Origin: a virus | DNA length: 64,000 nucleotides | IMG/VR virus record: IMGVR_UViG_3300046370_000585 | Span: 1-64,000 of that record | Strand: one strand, 5' to 3' | Program-made: the position numbers and the translations under genes | Notes under the pieces: generated by a model | The model's input: the letters and a program-made list of their open reading frames with translations, nothing else | Databases searched by the model: none | What the model was told of the DNA's origin: nothing | Shown here: piece after piece, positions 15,477 through 23,520 of the stretch | How the letters are laid out: every line of letters begins with the position of its first letter | Position numbering within the stretch: position 1 is the first letter of the stretch

Positions 15477-15689
15477 ATGGATCAAGAAAAACGGAGCATT
15501 AAATATATTGAGTTTCATATGTTTGAGACCTTTCATCCCATTTTTCTTAAAAATACTCAAGAGGCTTTTTTCTGGCATAATGATCAAGGTTTACCAAGAT
15601 ATGAAAGCATTATAAATAAAATTAGTTTTTTATTTCCGCCTTTTAACCCAGAAAGTAACGAATATGATAATTATAACCCTGATTTTTAA
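15477..15689 (+). CDS. Unknown protein, 70 residues
   Basis: A small protein rich in aromatic residues (HMFETFHPIF, FLFPPFNPE). No function is recognised. It lies in a tight run of same-strand genes. Confidence 0.6.
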   Translation: MDQEKRSIKYIEFHMFETFHPIFLKNTQEAFFWHNDQGLPRYESIINKISFLFPPFNPESNEYDNYNPDF

Positions 15690-15691
15690 AA

Positions 15692-15982
15692 ATGTGGAAC
15701 TATAGAATAATAAAAACAAAAGACTCGTATGGACTCCACGAGGTCATGTATAACGATAATCAAGAAATTACTGGTTATGTTGAAAATCCAGAGATTATAG
15801 GCGAGAACCCAGAGGAAATTTTACAAACGCTCAGGCTAATGCTTGATGATGTAAATAAATCATACTACAATATACTCGAGGCTGAAAAAATAAAATTCGC
15901 ACCAATGTATGACGAAAAAGATTTAAGCGAAGCAATTACTTTTGAAGAGTTTAGCAAAATGCTAGATAAGCTAGATCAATAA
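15692..15982 (+). CDS. Small phage protein beginning MWNYRIIK
   Basis: A 96-residue protein with the pattern MWNYRIIK, LHEVMYN and GYVENP that I associate with small proteins found in many phages and cyanobacteria-infecting viruses; no function is known to me. Confidence 0.68.
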   Translation: MWNYRIIKTKDSYGLHEVMYNDNQEITGYVENPEIIGENPEEILQTLRLMLDDVNKSYYNILEAEKIKFAPMYDEKDLSEAITFEEFSKMLDKLDQ

Positions 15983-16000
15983 AAATTAGCGCAATAAGCA

Positions 16001-16050
16001 TGTTATATCAAGCATAATCTATAGATTATCAATAAATTTATCATATAACA
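16001..16050. repeat. Nested inverted repeats (possible operator)
   Basis: TGTTATAT (16001-16008) pairs with ATATAACA (16043-16050) and between them lies a perfect 16-bp palindrome ATAATCTATAGATTAT (16014-16029). The 11-mer TATATCAAGCA also occurs twice (16004-16014, 16075-16085). All lie in the 156-base gap before the 16102 promoter. Confidence 0.7.
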
Positions 16051-16101
16051 TCAACTAATTGTAATTTTGCTTTTTATATCAAGCAAATATATTGTTTTTT
16101 C

Positions 16102-16130
16102 TTTACTTTGCTAAAAATATATACTATACT
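16102..16130 (+). promoter_or_regulatory. Promoter giving a leaderless start at 16139
   Basis: TTTACT at 16102-16107, 17 bases, TATACT at 16125-16130, eight bases to ATG. Confidence 0.68.
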
Positions 16131-16138
16131 GATAAAGT

Positions 16139-16474
16139 ATGAAAAATAAAGAAGGCTATTCAATAATAGAGGGAATGATCAGGCAGTCATGCGATTTGCC
16201 AATAGAACCTCCTCAGAACGAAATCACATGGGCATCTTCAGATAAGGTTAATAAATACAAAAAAGAAATTACAGAGATTCTTGATGCATTAGAAGATATT
16301 GAAGAAGGCTGGAAAGGATCATTGCTGACAGACGAAAGTTCTTTTGGAGATTATGACATGACAAAAGAAGAGCTAGCACTATTAAGCTTTAAACTACAAG
16401 AAGATATAAAGAATACAGATCTAATAGTTGATATCGCGGAAAAAATGAATAAGTTTTATGAAAGTAATTCTTAG
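16139..16474 (+). CDS. Unknown acidic protein, 111 residues
   Basis: A soluble helical protein with the phrase SLLTDESSFGDYD in the middle. No function is recognised. It has its own promoter behind the nested palindromes, and the next gene starts within its last six codons. Confidence 0.65.
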   Translation: MKNKEGYSIIEGMIRQSCDLPIEPPQNEITWASSDKVNKYKKEITEILDALEDIEEGWKGSLLTDESSFGDYDMTKEELALLSFKLQEDIKNTDLIVDIAEKMNKFYESNS

Positions 16475-16637
16475 TAAAATATTATATTATGTCGGAGATT
16501 TCATTAGTAAATTAATGAATTATGATTGTTTTGCTTGGCTATATCCTTTGTATAACAGAACAATGAGCTTAAGCTGCGATCTTGACAAGCATGGAAAGAT
16601 ATGGAAGATAGCTAAGAGGAGAAAGCTTCGTGAGTAA
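16458..16637 (+). CDS. Small phage protein with LYPLYN...SCDLD motif
   Basis: A 59-residue protein starting inside the end of the previous gene. The pattern GDFISKLM, WLYPLYNRTM and SCDLDKHGKIWK resembles a small protein I know from T4-like phages and cyanophages, function unknown. It ends 42 bases before the convergent 16680 gene. Confidence 0.68.
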   Translation: MKVILSKILYYVGDFISKLMNYDCFAWLYPLYNRTMSLSCDLDKHGKIWKIAKRRKLRE

Positions 16638-16679
16638 TTATTTCCAAAAGAAGAAGAGCCCGAAATTCCGCAAAAAATC

Positions 16680-16922
16680 CTAAAGATCGTGATATTTTTT
16701 TTCCCACCAAGGTTTACTTTTCGCCCTTTCATCTAAATAACTTATAATTACTTCTCTTAATGCTTGACTTTCTACAGAACTTTTAATATACTTATCTAAT
16801 GAAATATTTTGATGCGCAGCCCACTGACTCCATTCGTCAAACATTTTTTTTGTTATGCGTAATTTAATTTCCTTAAATTCTAACTTCTCGTCTGGATCAA
16901 TATATTTTTCAGATTCGCTCAC
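16680..16922 (-). CDS. Ribbon-helix-helix-like small protein
   Basis: An 80-residue protein with a strand FKEIKLRITKKMFDEW followed by two helices, the layout of an RHH DNA-binding domain. Possibly a transcriptional regulator; it is divergently arranged with the gene at 16942, about 20 bases apart, so it could control that gene. The function is inferred from shape only. Confidence 0.55.
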   Translation of the reverse strand: MSESEKYIDPDEKLEFKEIKLRITKKMFDEWSQWAAHQNISLDKYIKSSVESQALREVIISYLDERAKSKPWWEKKYHDL

Positions 16923-16941
16923 AACTTTATTATATTAAAAT

Positions 16942-17361
16942 ATGGATAAAAGTATAACAGAAAACATTTTTTTTCAAAGAGGATACGCAAAAGGTTGGGA
17001 CGACGCACAAGAAACTCTCGCAAAAGCATTTGATAAAATTTTAATTAAAGCTAAAACCGAAGCGTATGACAAAGGGCACAAAGAAGGTGCAAATCAAAAA
17101 AATAACGATCCTTGTGTTTGTGGATTTTGGGGCAAAACACACTCAAACCAATTAGTATCTGACTGGCATAATGAATGCTTAAACGAAGGAAAAGAAACAA
17201 CAGAAGAAAAACAAGAATACATGATTGTAGACTGGAATCGCCCACATGGTCACGAAAAAGTTCCATCTAAGAAAAAAATTATTTTAACAAGAGACGAGGC
17301 TTATGATTTAAATAAAATGCTAACATTAAATGGAGAAAACAAAAGATATATAAAATTATGA
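16942..17361 (+). CDS. Unknown protein, 139 residues
   Basis: A soluble protein with repeated GxxxGxxxA-like helices near the N-terminus and a CVCGFWG segment near residue 55 followed by HxxxC, which might bind a metal. TATATT at 16931-16936 lies five bases before the start. No family is recognised. Confidence 0.6.
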   Translation: MDKSITENIFFQRGYAKGWDDAQETLAKAFDKILIKAKTEAYDKGHKEGANQKNNDPCVCGFWGKTHSNQLVSDWHNECLNEGKETTEEKQEYMIVDWNRPHGHEKVPSKKKIILTRDEAYDLNKMLTLNGENKRYIKL

Positions 17362-17654
17362 AAACAATACATAATACTAAAAATTGCAATTACAGAAGAT
17401 TTCTTTACAAAAAATTAAAGCATGGCAGGATTAGTGGAAAGTTTTATAAGTTTATTTGCAGGAGTCACCCTTACCGAATTACAACTCGTAACATACAATT
17501 AATTGTAAGACAAATTCTTGATGGTAAAATGACAGAAGATAAAGGTATTTGCTTACTACAACAAGACGACAGGGAGCTCAAACATCAACAAGATATGTAT
17601 AGGTCAAATGTAGAGTGTAGAAAGAAAACAGGATTGAATCAAATAAATAAATGA
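17358..17654 (+). CDS. Basic protein, 98 residues
   Basis: Rich in Arg, Lys and Tyr in its first half, so it may bind nucleic acid. No motif is recognised. It overlaps both neighbours by four bases. Confidence 0.6.
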   Translation: MKTIHNTKNCNYRRFLYKKLKHGRISGKFYKFICRSHPYRITTRNIQLIVRQILDGKMTEDKGICLLQQDDRELKHQQDMYRSNVECRKKTGLNQINK

Positions 17655-17755
17655 AAGAAAAATTAAAACTAACATATGAACTTTTTGCTTGCGTAGGCGT
17701 GTTCTTTTTGCTATTCTTATTTCAATTATGGTTCATACTAACAGGAAGAGAATAA
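17651..17755 (+). CDS. Membrane microprotein, 34 residues
   Basis: A single hydrophobic helix (LFACVGVFFLLFLFQLWFIL) with short charged ends. It is coupled by overlaps on both sides, which argues that it is translated. Confidence 0.55.
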   Translation: MKEKLKLTYELFACVGVFFLLFLFQLWFILTGRE

Positions 17756-17976
17756 TGAAGTGCCCGATTTCAAATAAAGACGACATGATGGACGATTGTC
17801 ATATAACCATAGAGTTTGGCTATGGCAGCGATAAAGATTTAACAACATATACATTTTCGCCAGTACATGACGAAGTTGGCAAAAAAGTATTAGCGTATAT
17901 CCAATCCATCTCAGGAAAAGGGGTTGATATAGAAAACTTTGCAAGAGATGTAATGGATGAAACTTTTAATAATTAG
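17755..17976 (+). CDS. Unknown acidic protein, 73 residues
   Basis: Starts at the ATG at 17755, sharing one base with the previous stop; a longer frame start at 17689 would lie inside the microprotein gene. The sequence is acidic and soluble with no recognised family. Confidence 0.6.
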   Translation: MKCPISNKDDMMDDCHITIEFGYGSDKDLTTYTFSPVHDEVGKKVLAYIQSISGKGVDIENFARDVMDETFNN

Positions 17977-17978
17977 TC

Positions 17979-18185
17979 ATGTTAAACAATTATAATTTAA
18001 AACTTAACCAAGAATTATCCAAGCTAAGAGCAGAGACTCCTGAATCTATAAAAGCAGAAGAAATTCTAAATAACTCCAATTCAATAGAAGAATTAAATAA
18101 GTTATTAAAAGAGCTTCCCGAAAATGAATTCGAACCAGTGGCAGAACAAATAATCAAAAAATTACGAGAAGAAAGTCTTGACTAA
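17979..18185 (+). CDS. Small helical protein, 68 residues
   Basis: A glutamate-rich helical protein. Its last codons (Leu-Asp-stop) contain the -35 box of the promoter for the lipoprotein gene. Confidence 0.6.
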   Translation: MLNNYNLKLNQELSKLRAETPESIKAEEILNNSNSIEELNKLLKELPENEFEPVAEQIIKKLREESLD

Positions 18186-18206
18186 ACAAACAAGCTGTGT
18201 TAATCT
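18178..18206 (+). promoter_or_regulatory. Promoter giving a leaderless start at 18213
   Basis: TTGACT at 18178-18183, 17 bases, TAATCT at 18201-18206, six bases to ATG. Confidence 0.68.
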
Positions 18207-18212
18207 ATAATC

Positions 18213-18401
18213 ATGACAAAATTAAAATTACTAGCAGTAACAATTTACGCTTTTTACGCCTTCGGCTGCCAAAGCAATCAGCATAAATACAACATAAAAT
18301 GGCAAGATTCTTTTCAAAATCACTTGCCAGACGAAATGCAACATAAGCTAGTAAATAGGCACGAACAAAATCAAAAAGAATTTTTTGTATCATTAAAGTA
18401 A
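18213..18401 (+). CDS. Small predicted lipoprotein
   Basis: A 62-residue protein with an N-terminal signal ending in a lipobox-like YAFGC, so it is probably lipidated and exported. It is followed two bases later by the UV endonuclease gene. A spanin-like or superinfection role is possible but not supported by any motif. Confidence 0.6.
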   Translation: MTKLKLLAVTIYAFYAFGCQSNQHKYNIKWQDSFQNHLPDEMQHKLVNRHEQNQKEFFVSLK

Positions 18402-18403
18402 AA

Positions 18404-19426
18404 ATGAACGAACAAGTCCTAGGCTTAACCTGCATAAGTGAAGAACTAAAAGAGAAAGATAAACAAAAATATTCTTTCCGAACTATGACGCGTAAGCGTT
18501 TCAACGATTTATGCGAAAGAGAAAGTAGAGATGAAGCAATTAAACAGCTATCTGAAAGAATTTTACATAATGTTATTGTCACTCAGTACATTGTTAATCA
18601 TTGTATCAATTCAAATATTCATCATTATCGCCTTAGCTCTGCTTTATTTCCCCTTCTTACTGATGAAACTTTGGGAATATCTCTTGACGAACTTCCACAC
18701 AAAGCCCAAATAGAGGAAGAGCTTAGACTCGCAGGAGTGATAGCCTTTACTTTCAAAATTTCAATCGGCTCTCACCCCGATCAATTTAATGTTCTTGCGT
18801 CAAATAATAAAGATGCAGTAAGAAGAACTATTAATGAATTGAATTTTCAAGCGAGCATCTTAGATAAGCTAGGCTTACCTCAAGATCATACTGCTCCAAT
18901 GAATATTCATATCAATTATACCCCTCAAGCCGACGAGACCCTAGAAGTAGTTGCAGCTAGATTCTTTCGCAACCTCTCTATGTGCAACAAAGGTGTCTAC
19001 AACCGCCTAACTATCGAGAATGAAGATAAAGGTTTCTTTAATGTAGATAACTGCATCAAACTTAGCGAGTATTTGTTTGCCGTGTTCGGTGTGAATATCC
19101 CTGTTTGTTATGACAACTTACATGATTTTTGCAACCCATCAGAAGAGCGTAATCTTATATTTCAAGCAGAGCGTTGCGCGAATACATGGATAAATCAAGG
19201 AGCTGGAGACAACAACTTTATTGCCCCTGTTTTTCATTGGTCAGAAGGTAGACCTGATAAGCCAAGAGCTCATGCAGATTATTTTGCGTTAGGCAATCAA
19301 CCTCCTCATATCGCAATTGATCCCGATCAGCCTGCAAAATGGGAATGCGAAGTTAAAGCTAAAGATAAAGCGATAAAAGTTCTAAGGAAAAATATTGCAG
19401 AAAAAAATACAGAAGCGTTGACATGA
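18404..19426 (+). CDS. uvsE: UV damage endonuclease (UvsE/UVDE family)
   Basis: A 340-residue TIM-barrel endonuclease that nicks 5' of UV photoproducts and starts a repair route independent of UvrABC. Family features visible are YRLSSALFPL near 76-85, ISIGSHPDQFNVL near 119-131 with metal-ligand histidine, ENEDKG near 205, and CYDNLHDFCNP with further metal ligands. Length fits. It overlaps the next gene by four bases. Such a gene suits a virus in sunlit water. Confidence 0.9.
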   Translation: MNEQVLGLTCISEELKEKDKQKYSFRTMTRKRFNDLCERESRDEAIKQLSERILHNVIVTQYIVNHCINSNIHHYRLSSALFPLLTDETLGISLDELPHKAQIEEELRLAGVIAFTFKISIGSHPDQFNVLASNNKDAVRRTINELNFQASILDKLGLPQDHTAPMNIHINYTPQADETLEVVAARFFRNLSMCNKGVYNRLTIENEDKGFFNVDNCIKLSEYLFAVFGVNIPVCYDNLHDFCNPSEERNLIFQAERCANTWINQGAGDNNFIAPVFHWSEGRPDKPRAHADYFALGNQPPHIAIDPDQPAKWECEVKAKDKAIKVLRKNIAEKNTEALT

Positions 19427-19974
19427 AAAAAAACAACAAAGAACTATGCATAGGAGATAACATAAAAGAAAAATCTTTTAAATTGCGAAGGCGAGTTGGT
19501 CAAATAATATCAATACTTGAAGATAACCCCTCAAATCCAACACTAGAATGCATATCCATTCACCCGAAAACATTATTACCTTCGGAAAACATATTTGGTG
19601 AGTTTAGGAGATTTAAAATCAAGAGAAATAATGTCAAATATTATGTTCCTCGCCACAAACTTTTTAAAAAGAAAACATTTAGTGTCGGTGGGTTTTGCTC
19701 GTATAGAGGTGCAACTAGAATTAGATATGGAAGGATTATGGGGTATTTAAATAGAGAAGAAGGTTTATACCCTCATTCTTATGACCTACAAGAGCATAAC
19801 GGAAAAGATTTATTGCAGTGCGTAGAAATTAATCCCGATAATTTAAAAAGAATTTTAGACGCAGACAATCATCCAAATATTTTTATCGCAGACCCAAATA
19901 AGTGCAAGGTTGTAGATGTCCTAGATAAAGATGAAAACGGAAATACTATAATCGCAAGAAGACTGGATATATAA
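19423..19974 (+). CDS. Unknown basic protein, 183 residues
   Basis: No family is recognised. The N-terminal 90 residues are Lys/Arg-rich with YYVPRHKLFKKKTF. It is coupled to uvsE upstream and a microprotein downstream. Confidence 0.62.
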   Translation: MKKNNKELCIGDNIKEKSFKLRRRVGQIISILEDNPSNPTLECISIHPKTLLPSENIFGEFRRFKIKRNNVKYYVPRHKLFKKKTFSVGGFCSYRGATRIRYGRIMGYLNREEGLYPHSYDLQEHNGKDLLQCVEINPDNLKRILDADNHPNIFIADPNKCKVVDVLDKDENGNTIIARRLDI

Positions 19975-20048
19975 TGAATCTTTTATGGAATCTTTTATTT
20001 ATTATAGGAATTATAGCTATAAGTTGTTTATTAATGATTGAACTATGA
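19974..20048 (+). CDS. Membrane microprotein, 24 residues
   Basis: Almost the whole product is one hydrophobic helix (LLFIIGIIAISCLLMI). TAATG upstream and ATGA downstream overlaps tie it to both neighbours. Confidence 0.5.
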   Translation: MNLLWNLLFIIGIIAISCLLMIEL

Positions 20049-20176
20049 GTAAAACAAAATCCCAAAATGGCAAAGGGGATTCTCCCCGAAATAATAATTC
20101 GAAAAAATTTAAAGACAATTATTCCAAAATCAATTGGAAGAGCAAAAGAAAAAATGATCAAAACAGAAAATCTTGA
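20045..20176 (+). CDS. Small basic protein with GKGDSPRN motif
   Basis: A 43-residue protein containing GKGDSPRNNNSKKFKDNY. The arrangement of GDxPRN followed by KFxDNY is one I know from small proteins of T4-like and cyanobacterial phages, function unknown. Its end overlaps the macro-domain gene by 23 bases. Confidence 0.65.
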   Translation: MSKTKSQNGKGDSPRNNNSKKFKDNYSKINWKSKRKNDQNRKS

Positions 20177-20648
20177 ATTAATCAATGGAAATCTCTTAGA
20201 TTTTCCAAACGGAATTAACAGAATTGCTCATTCCTGCAACACTCATAATATTATGGGAGCAGGAATTGCGAAACAAATTAAATATCGCTACCCGCATTCA
20301 TACGCTTCTGATTGTGAAGCCATGATGCAAGGAGAAAATTCTTTAGGCAATTGGAGCTTCGCATGGGCAGATTCTACGCTAGAAAAAGGAATATATAATA
20401 TGTATACTCAAGAAAAACTTGGGGGGAATAGGGCAGTAAATTATGAAGCATTTTACAATTCTCTAGAATTTGTTGCAAAAAATTTAGAGTATCATTACCT
20501 GCATAATGATGGAGATATTATTTTTGGCTTGCCTTATGGAATTTCCTGCGGACTTGCGGGAGGGAGTTCAAGAATCATCAATACAATGATCCACGATATT
20601 TTAGTTGACATGCCGTTTAAAACATATATAGTTAAATACAATGAATAA
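20154..20648 (+). CDS. Macro domain protein
   Basis: A 164-residue single macro domain, the fold that binds or hydrolyses ADP-ribose derivatives, as in ADP-ribose-1''-phosphatases. ELINGNLLDFPN, NTHNIMGAGIAKQIKYRYP and GLPYGISCGLAGG mark the ligand loops. I use the ATG at 20154; a longer frame from 20067 adds unrelated residues that overlap another gene. Possible roles are removal of ADP-ribose marks or processing of a tRNA-splicing or NAD by-product. Confidence 0.87.
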   Translation: MIKTENLELINGNLLDFPNGINRIAHSCNTHNIMGAGIAKQIKYRYPHSYASDCEAMMQGENSLGNWSFAWADSTLEKGIYNMYTQEKLGGNRAVNYEAFYNSLEFVAKNLEYHYLHNDGDIIFGLPYGISCGLAGGSSRIINTMIHDILVDMPFKTYIVKYNE

Positions 20649-20898
20649 ATTAGAAGAAGCAATGAGCAACATGTCTAACATTCAAGATGATATTAATGCA
20701 CTTATTTATGCTATCGGAGATTCGCCTCGAATATATAAGGAAGACGAATTACTAAATATGCTAATTGGCATGAATCAGTTATATAAAACTCGCTATGAAA
20801 TGATGTGGCAAGAATATGAAAATTCCAAAAAAGGAGATCCGCATAACTTTGACGACTTGAACTTTCAACAATTTAAAAATTTAAAAAATAAACAGTAG
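20641..20898 (+). CDS. Unknown helical protein, 85 residues
   Basis: A methionine-rich helical protein with no recognised motif. It overlaps the macro-domain gene by eight bases. Confidence 0.6.
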   Translation: MNKLEEAMSNMSNIQDDINALIYAIGDSPRIYKEDELLNMLIGMNQLYKTRYEMMWQEYENSKKGDPHNFDDLNFQQFKNLKNKQ

Positions 20899-20913
20899 CA
20901 CAATCTATATAAC

Positions 20914-21210
20914 ATGAAATTATCACTAACATTACATAACAAAACTTACAGCGTTGAATCTGATGAAGCTTTTGATGGGATAAATGTTACCGAGCTGGCA
21001 GAACAATTTAAAGGCTTGCTTGTTAACGCAGGATTCCACCCAAGCAATGTAGACGAATTATTTAACATAGAGTATCAATGGTTCACAGAAGAAGAAAGGC
21101 ACGGTAACCTGCAAGGACATTTAGGCAATTATGAAAAAACAAAAAAAAGAATCGAAGAGTGGCAACAAAATTTGTACAATCAAGATGACGATGATATTTT
21201 TGAAAAATGA
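20914..21210 (+). CDS. Unknown protein, 98 residues
   Basis: An acidic small protein with strand-rich start (LSLTLHNKTYSVE) and helical end. It overlaps the AbrB-like gene by four bases. Confidence 0.6.
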   Translation: MKLSLTLHNKTYSVESDEAFDGINVTELAEQFKGLLVNAGFHPSNVDELFNIEYQWFTEEERHGNLQGHLGNYEKTKKRIEEWQQNLYNQDDDDIFEK

Positions 21211-21497
21211 AAACAACTGAATTACAAATAAAAGAAAACAACAAAGGAGAATTGTATTTCAATATCCCCGATGATGTACTCGAAAGAATAGGATGGGAAG
21301 AAGGCGATGAAGTAAAATTCGTAGAACAAGGCGACAGCTTTTTATTAAAAAAAGTTAAATATGAAAGTGTTGAGCTTGATTTAGATGAGGAAGATTTACT
21401 CAAATATATGACTTATGCACACGAGCAAAACATAACATTCAATCAATTCTGCGAGCAAGCAATCGAAGCAAAATTAGAACAAGATGACAGAAAATAG
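21207..21497 (+). CDS. AbrB/SpoVT-like DNA-binding protein
   Basis: A 96-residue protein whose first 50 residues match a swapped-hairpin AbrB/MazE domain: LYFNIPDDVLERIGWEEGD then VKFVEQGDSFLLKKV. The acidic helical C-terminus is unrecognised. It may be a transition-state-type regulator or the antitoxin half of a pair, though no toxin is obvious next to it. It overlaps the following gene by 14 bases. Confidence 0.75.
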   Translation: MKTTELQIKENNKGELYFNIPDDVLERIGWEEGDEVKFVEQGDSFLLKKVKYESVELDLDEEDLLKYMTYAHEQNITFNQFCEQAIEAKLEQDDRK

Positions 21498-21675
21498 TTA
21501 TATCGCTCCCAAGGGAGGCTATAAATTAATAATCAAAGATCGAAAATCTAAAGAAGAAATTTTAATAATTGAGTCAGAGGATTGTCAAGAATTAATATCA
21601 CTGGCAAGCGAATATGACAAGCAAAAATTTTCATTTACCCTTTGTGGTAAAGATATATTTTTATCAGAGCAATGA
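21484..21675 (+). CDS. Unknown small protein, 63 residues
   Basis: Follows the AbrB-like gene with a 14-base overlap, as antitoxin-toxin pairs often do, but no toxin motif is visible. Confidence 0.58.
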   Translation: MTENSYIAPKGGYKLIIKDRKSKEEILIIESEDCQELISLASEYDKQKFSFTLCGKDIFLSEQ

Positions 21676-21872
21676 ATTATAAAATAATGAACAAAGTGCA
21701 AGAAAATATCGAAAAATTCAGAGAGCTAAATAAGCAAATAAATGATCTAGAAATTGAGCTAGAATGGGCAGAAAATCAGTTAAATGATTATAGATACATA
21801 TCAGAATTAGAAAAGAAAATAGATAATTTATATGCAAAACTCGAAGAGTATGAAGAAGCCCCACAATCTTAG
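21672..21872 (+). CDS. Small coiled-coil protein, 66 residues
   Basis: A glutamate- and leucine-rich helix with clear heptads. It overlaps the preceding gene by four bases. No function is assigned. Confidence 0.6.
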   Translation: MNYKIMNKVQENIEKFRELNKQINDLEIELEWAENQLNDYRYISELEKKIDNLYAKLEEYEEAPQS

Positions 21873-21879
21873 TTTAAAA

Positions 21880-22140
21880 ATGCCATTTAGCGGCTATCAA
21901 GAGCCCGTGCAAATTCAATATTCAGCAGATCAAATAAGAAAAAGAGTTTCTTATAATTTTTGGAAACCTATCGTTGAAAATATGTCTTGGATGCCATTTG
22001 CAAATTTAGTCAATGCGACAGCTTTAGTATGGTCAAAAATGGATGATAGACATAATTTCGGAACTAATAAACAAGCCTATTATGACCTAGAATCGCTAGT
22101 GTTTTGTCTGCTGGAGTCTAAAGGCGATATAACCTTGTAA
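21880..22140 (+). CDS. Unknown protein, 86 residues
   Basis: Starts at the ATG at 21880 rather than an earlier ATG inside the upstream gene. No motif is recognised. Its last 45 bases overlap the end of the convergent minus-strand gene. Confidence 0.58.
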   Translation: MPFSGYQEPVQIQYSADQIRKRVSYNFWKPIVENMSWMPFANLVNATALVWSKMDDRHNFGTNKQAYYDLESLVFCLLESKGDITL

Positions 22141-22884
22141 TAGATGTGCAACTTTTGCCCAAACTTTTTTAAATTTTTTAATTCCTTTATACGCAGGCTC
22201 TCCATCTGCTCGAATTTTTAAAAAACGAAAATTAATTTCACAAATATTAATATTTTCTTTAACAGATTTTATTCTAAGTAAATTTTCGTAATCTTGCATT
22301 TTTAATCCAAGCTTGTAAAACCCTTCTAAAAGAAGGGCGACGCTATCAATATTCCCTGCATAAAAACCATTAGTAATCCCTTTATCTAAATAACCTTTAT
22401 TTTGATCAGAAACAATAACGCAATCATGCTTAAACCAATTTAAATCAATTTCCTTTTCAAACCAAAAGTCAGAACAAAATACAATAGCTTTATCAAAATT
22501 ATTTTTATTTTTTAACAATTTCTTAGAAACATTGTGTTCGAGAAATTTTTGCTGAAATGGATGAAAACCATGCACGGAATAATATTTTGCTGAAAAAGTT
22601 GCTCGCAACCTCCATGGTTTATAATATTTTCTAATTATTTTATTTATATTTGGTTGAATATATTTTTGGTAATTATTTGACCTTAAAATTTTTTCATCAA
22701 TTTGTTCCTGAATTCTACCGTCAATTTTAAAAGCAAAATTATCAATATAATGTATTTCATATAAAATATTCTCATTCTCTAATATTTTATAAATTTTTTC
22801 GTGATGATTTCCATCGGTAATCGTCAAAGACCTTGAGAAGCAACCAAATACAACTACTAATACTTTTGTTTTTTCTGTTGACAT
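22096..22884 (-). CDS. Unknown 262-residue protein, possibly surface-glycan related
   Basis: The start TKVLVVVFGCFSRSL followed by a YEIHYID strand looks like the first Rossmann-like strands of GT-B or related glycan enzymes, but no diagnostic motif follows. It is the only minus-strand gene in this stretch and its start codon is overlapped by the divergent promoter at 22878. Confidence 0.5.
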   Translation of the reverse strand: MSTEKTKVLVVVFGCFSRSLTITDGNHHEKIYKILENENILYEIHYIDNFAFKIDGRIQEQIDEKILRSNNYQKYIQPNINKIIRKYYKPWRLRATFSAKYYSVHGFHPFQQKFLEHNVSKKLLKNKNNFDKAIVFCSDFWFEKEIDLNWFKHDCVIVSDQNKGYLDKGITNGFYAGNIDSVALLLEGFYKLGLKMQDYENLLRIKSVKENINICEINFRFLKIRADGEPAYKGIKKFKKVWAKVAHLLQGYIAFRLQQTKH

Positions 22885-22906
22885 AACTGAAAATATCTAG
22901 TAATAT
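22878..22906 (+). promoter_or_regulatory. Consensus promoter overlapping a divergent start codon
   Basis: TTGACA at 22878-22883, 17 bases, TAATAT at 22901-22906, seven bases to the ATG at 22914. The -35 box covers the start codon of the minus-strand gene (22882-22884). Confidence 0.78.
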
Positions 22907-22913
22907 ATACACA

Positions 22914-23084
22914 ATGAAAAGAATTTTTAATAAGTTCATAATGTTTTTTCAAAAAAAGAAAATAAAAAAGCAAATTAATAATTCAATAAATAAAAACGAA
23001 AAAATTTTAGAACAAATAAACGATCACATGGATTATGATGGAATGGGTAATTACGGAAGATTCCCACCAACCAAAGAGAAGTAA
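22914..23084 (+). CDS. Small protein with DYDGMGN motif, 56 residues
   Basis: A Lys/Ile/Asn-rich N-terminal half and a C-terminal DYDGMGNYGR at residues 40-49. The same DYDGMGN occurs at the end of the 27652 gene. Leaderless start predicted. It shares one base with the next start. Confidence 0.62.
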   Translation: MKRIFNKFIMFFQKKKIKKQINNSINKNEKILEQINDHMDYDGMGNYGRFPPTKEK

Positions 23085-23401
23085 TGAAAAAATATTTATC
23101 AATCATAGCAGTAGTCCTCATGGGTTGCAATCATTCTGCCAACCTAAAACCCGAAGACACTAAATTATCTCGCTCATTAGAAATGCAAAAAGAAATAAAT
23201 TATATATTATCTTTAGATGAAGCATATAAAATGGAAGAGAAAATGTATTTAGAGGAAATACGCAAAGCTCAAGCACATGATGACGAAGATGCATTTATGT
23301 TTTTTCTTCGAGAGTATGCTAAAGTAAAAAGATTAGATTTGCCCGAATGGATAAAAAAAGAACCAAATTATATTGAGGGCGGAGTAAATATAAAATATTA
23401 A
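23084..23401 (+). CDS. Predicted lipoprotein, 105 residues
   Basis: An N-terminal signal ending in the lipobox VLMGC (Cys near 15) predicts lipidation; the remainder is a charged helix. No family is recognised. It is coupled to the preceding gene by TAATG. Confidence 0.65.
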   Translation: MKKYLSIIAVVLMGCNHSANLKPEDTKLSRSLEMQKEINYILSLDEAYKMEEKMYLEEIRKAQAHDDEDAFMFFLREYAKVKRLDLPEWIKKEPNYIEGGVNIKY

Positions 23402-23520
23402 TTTATGTAGATGGGTTGACCTCTTTTCCCTGCTTGATCAACAAAAAAAGACTAGCAAGTAATTCGATTACTACTATATCGGAGTTAGTCATGGACACTC
23501 TCCATGCAAATATTTAAACT

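Noticed and set aside
20067-20153. Longer start for the macro-domain protein
   Set aside because: The extra residues overlap the GKGDSPRN gene in another frame and do not resemble macro domains.
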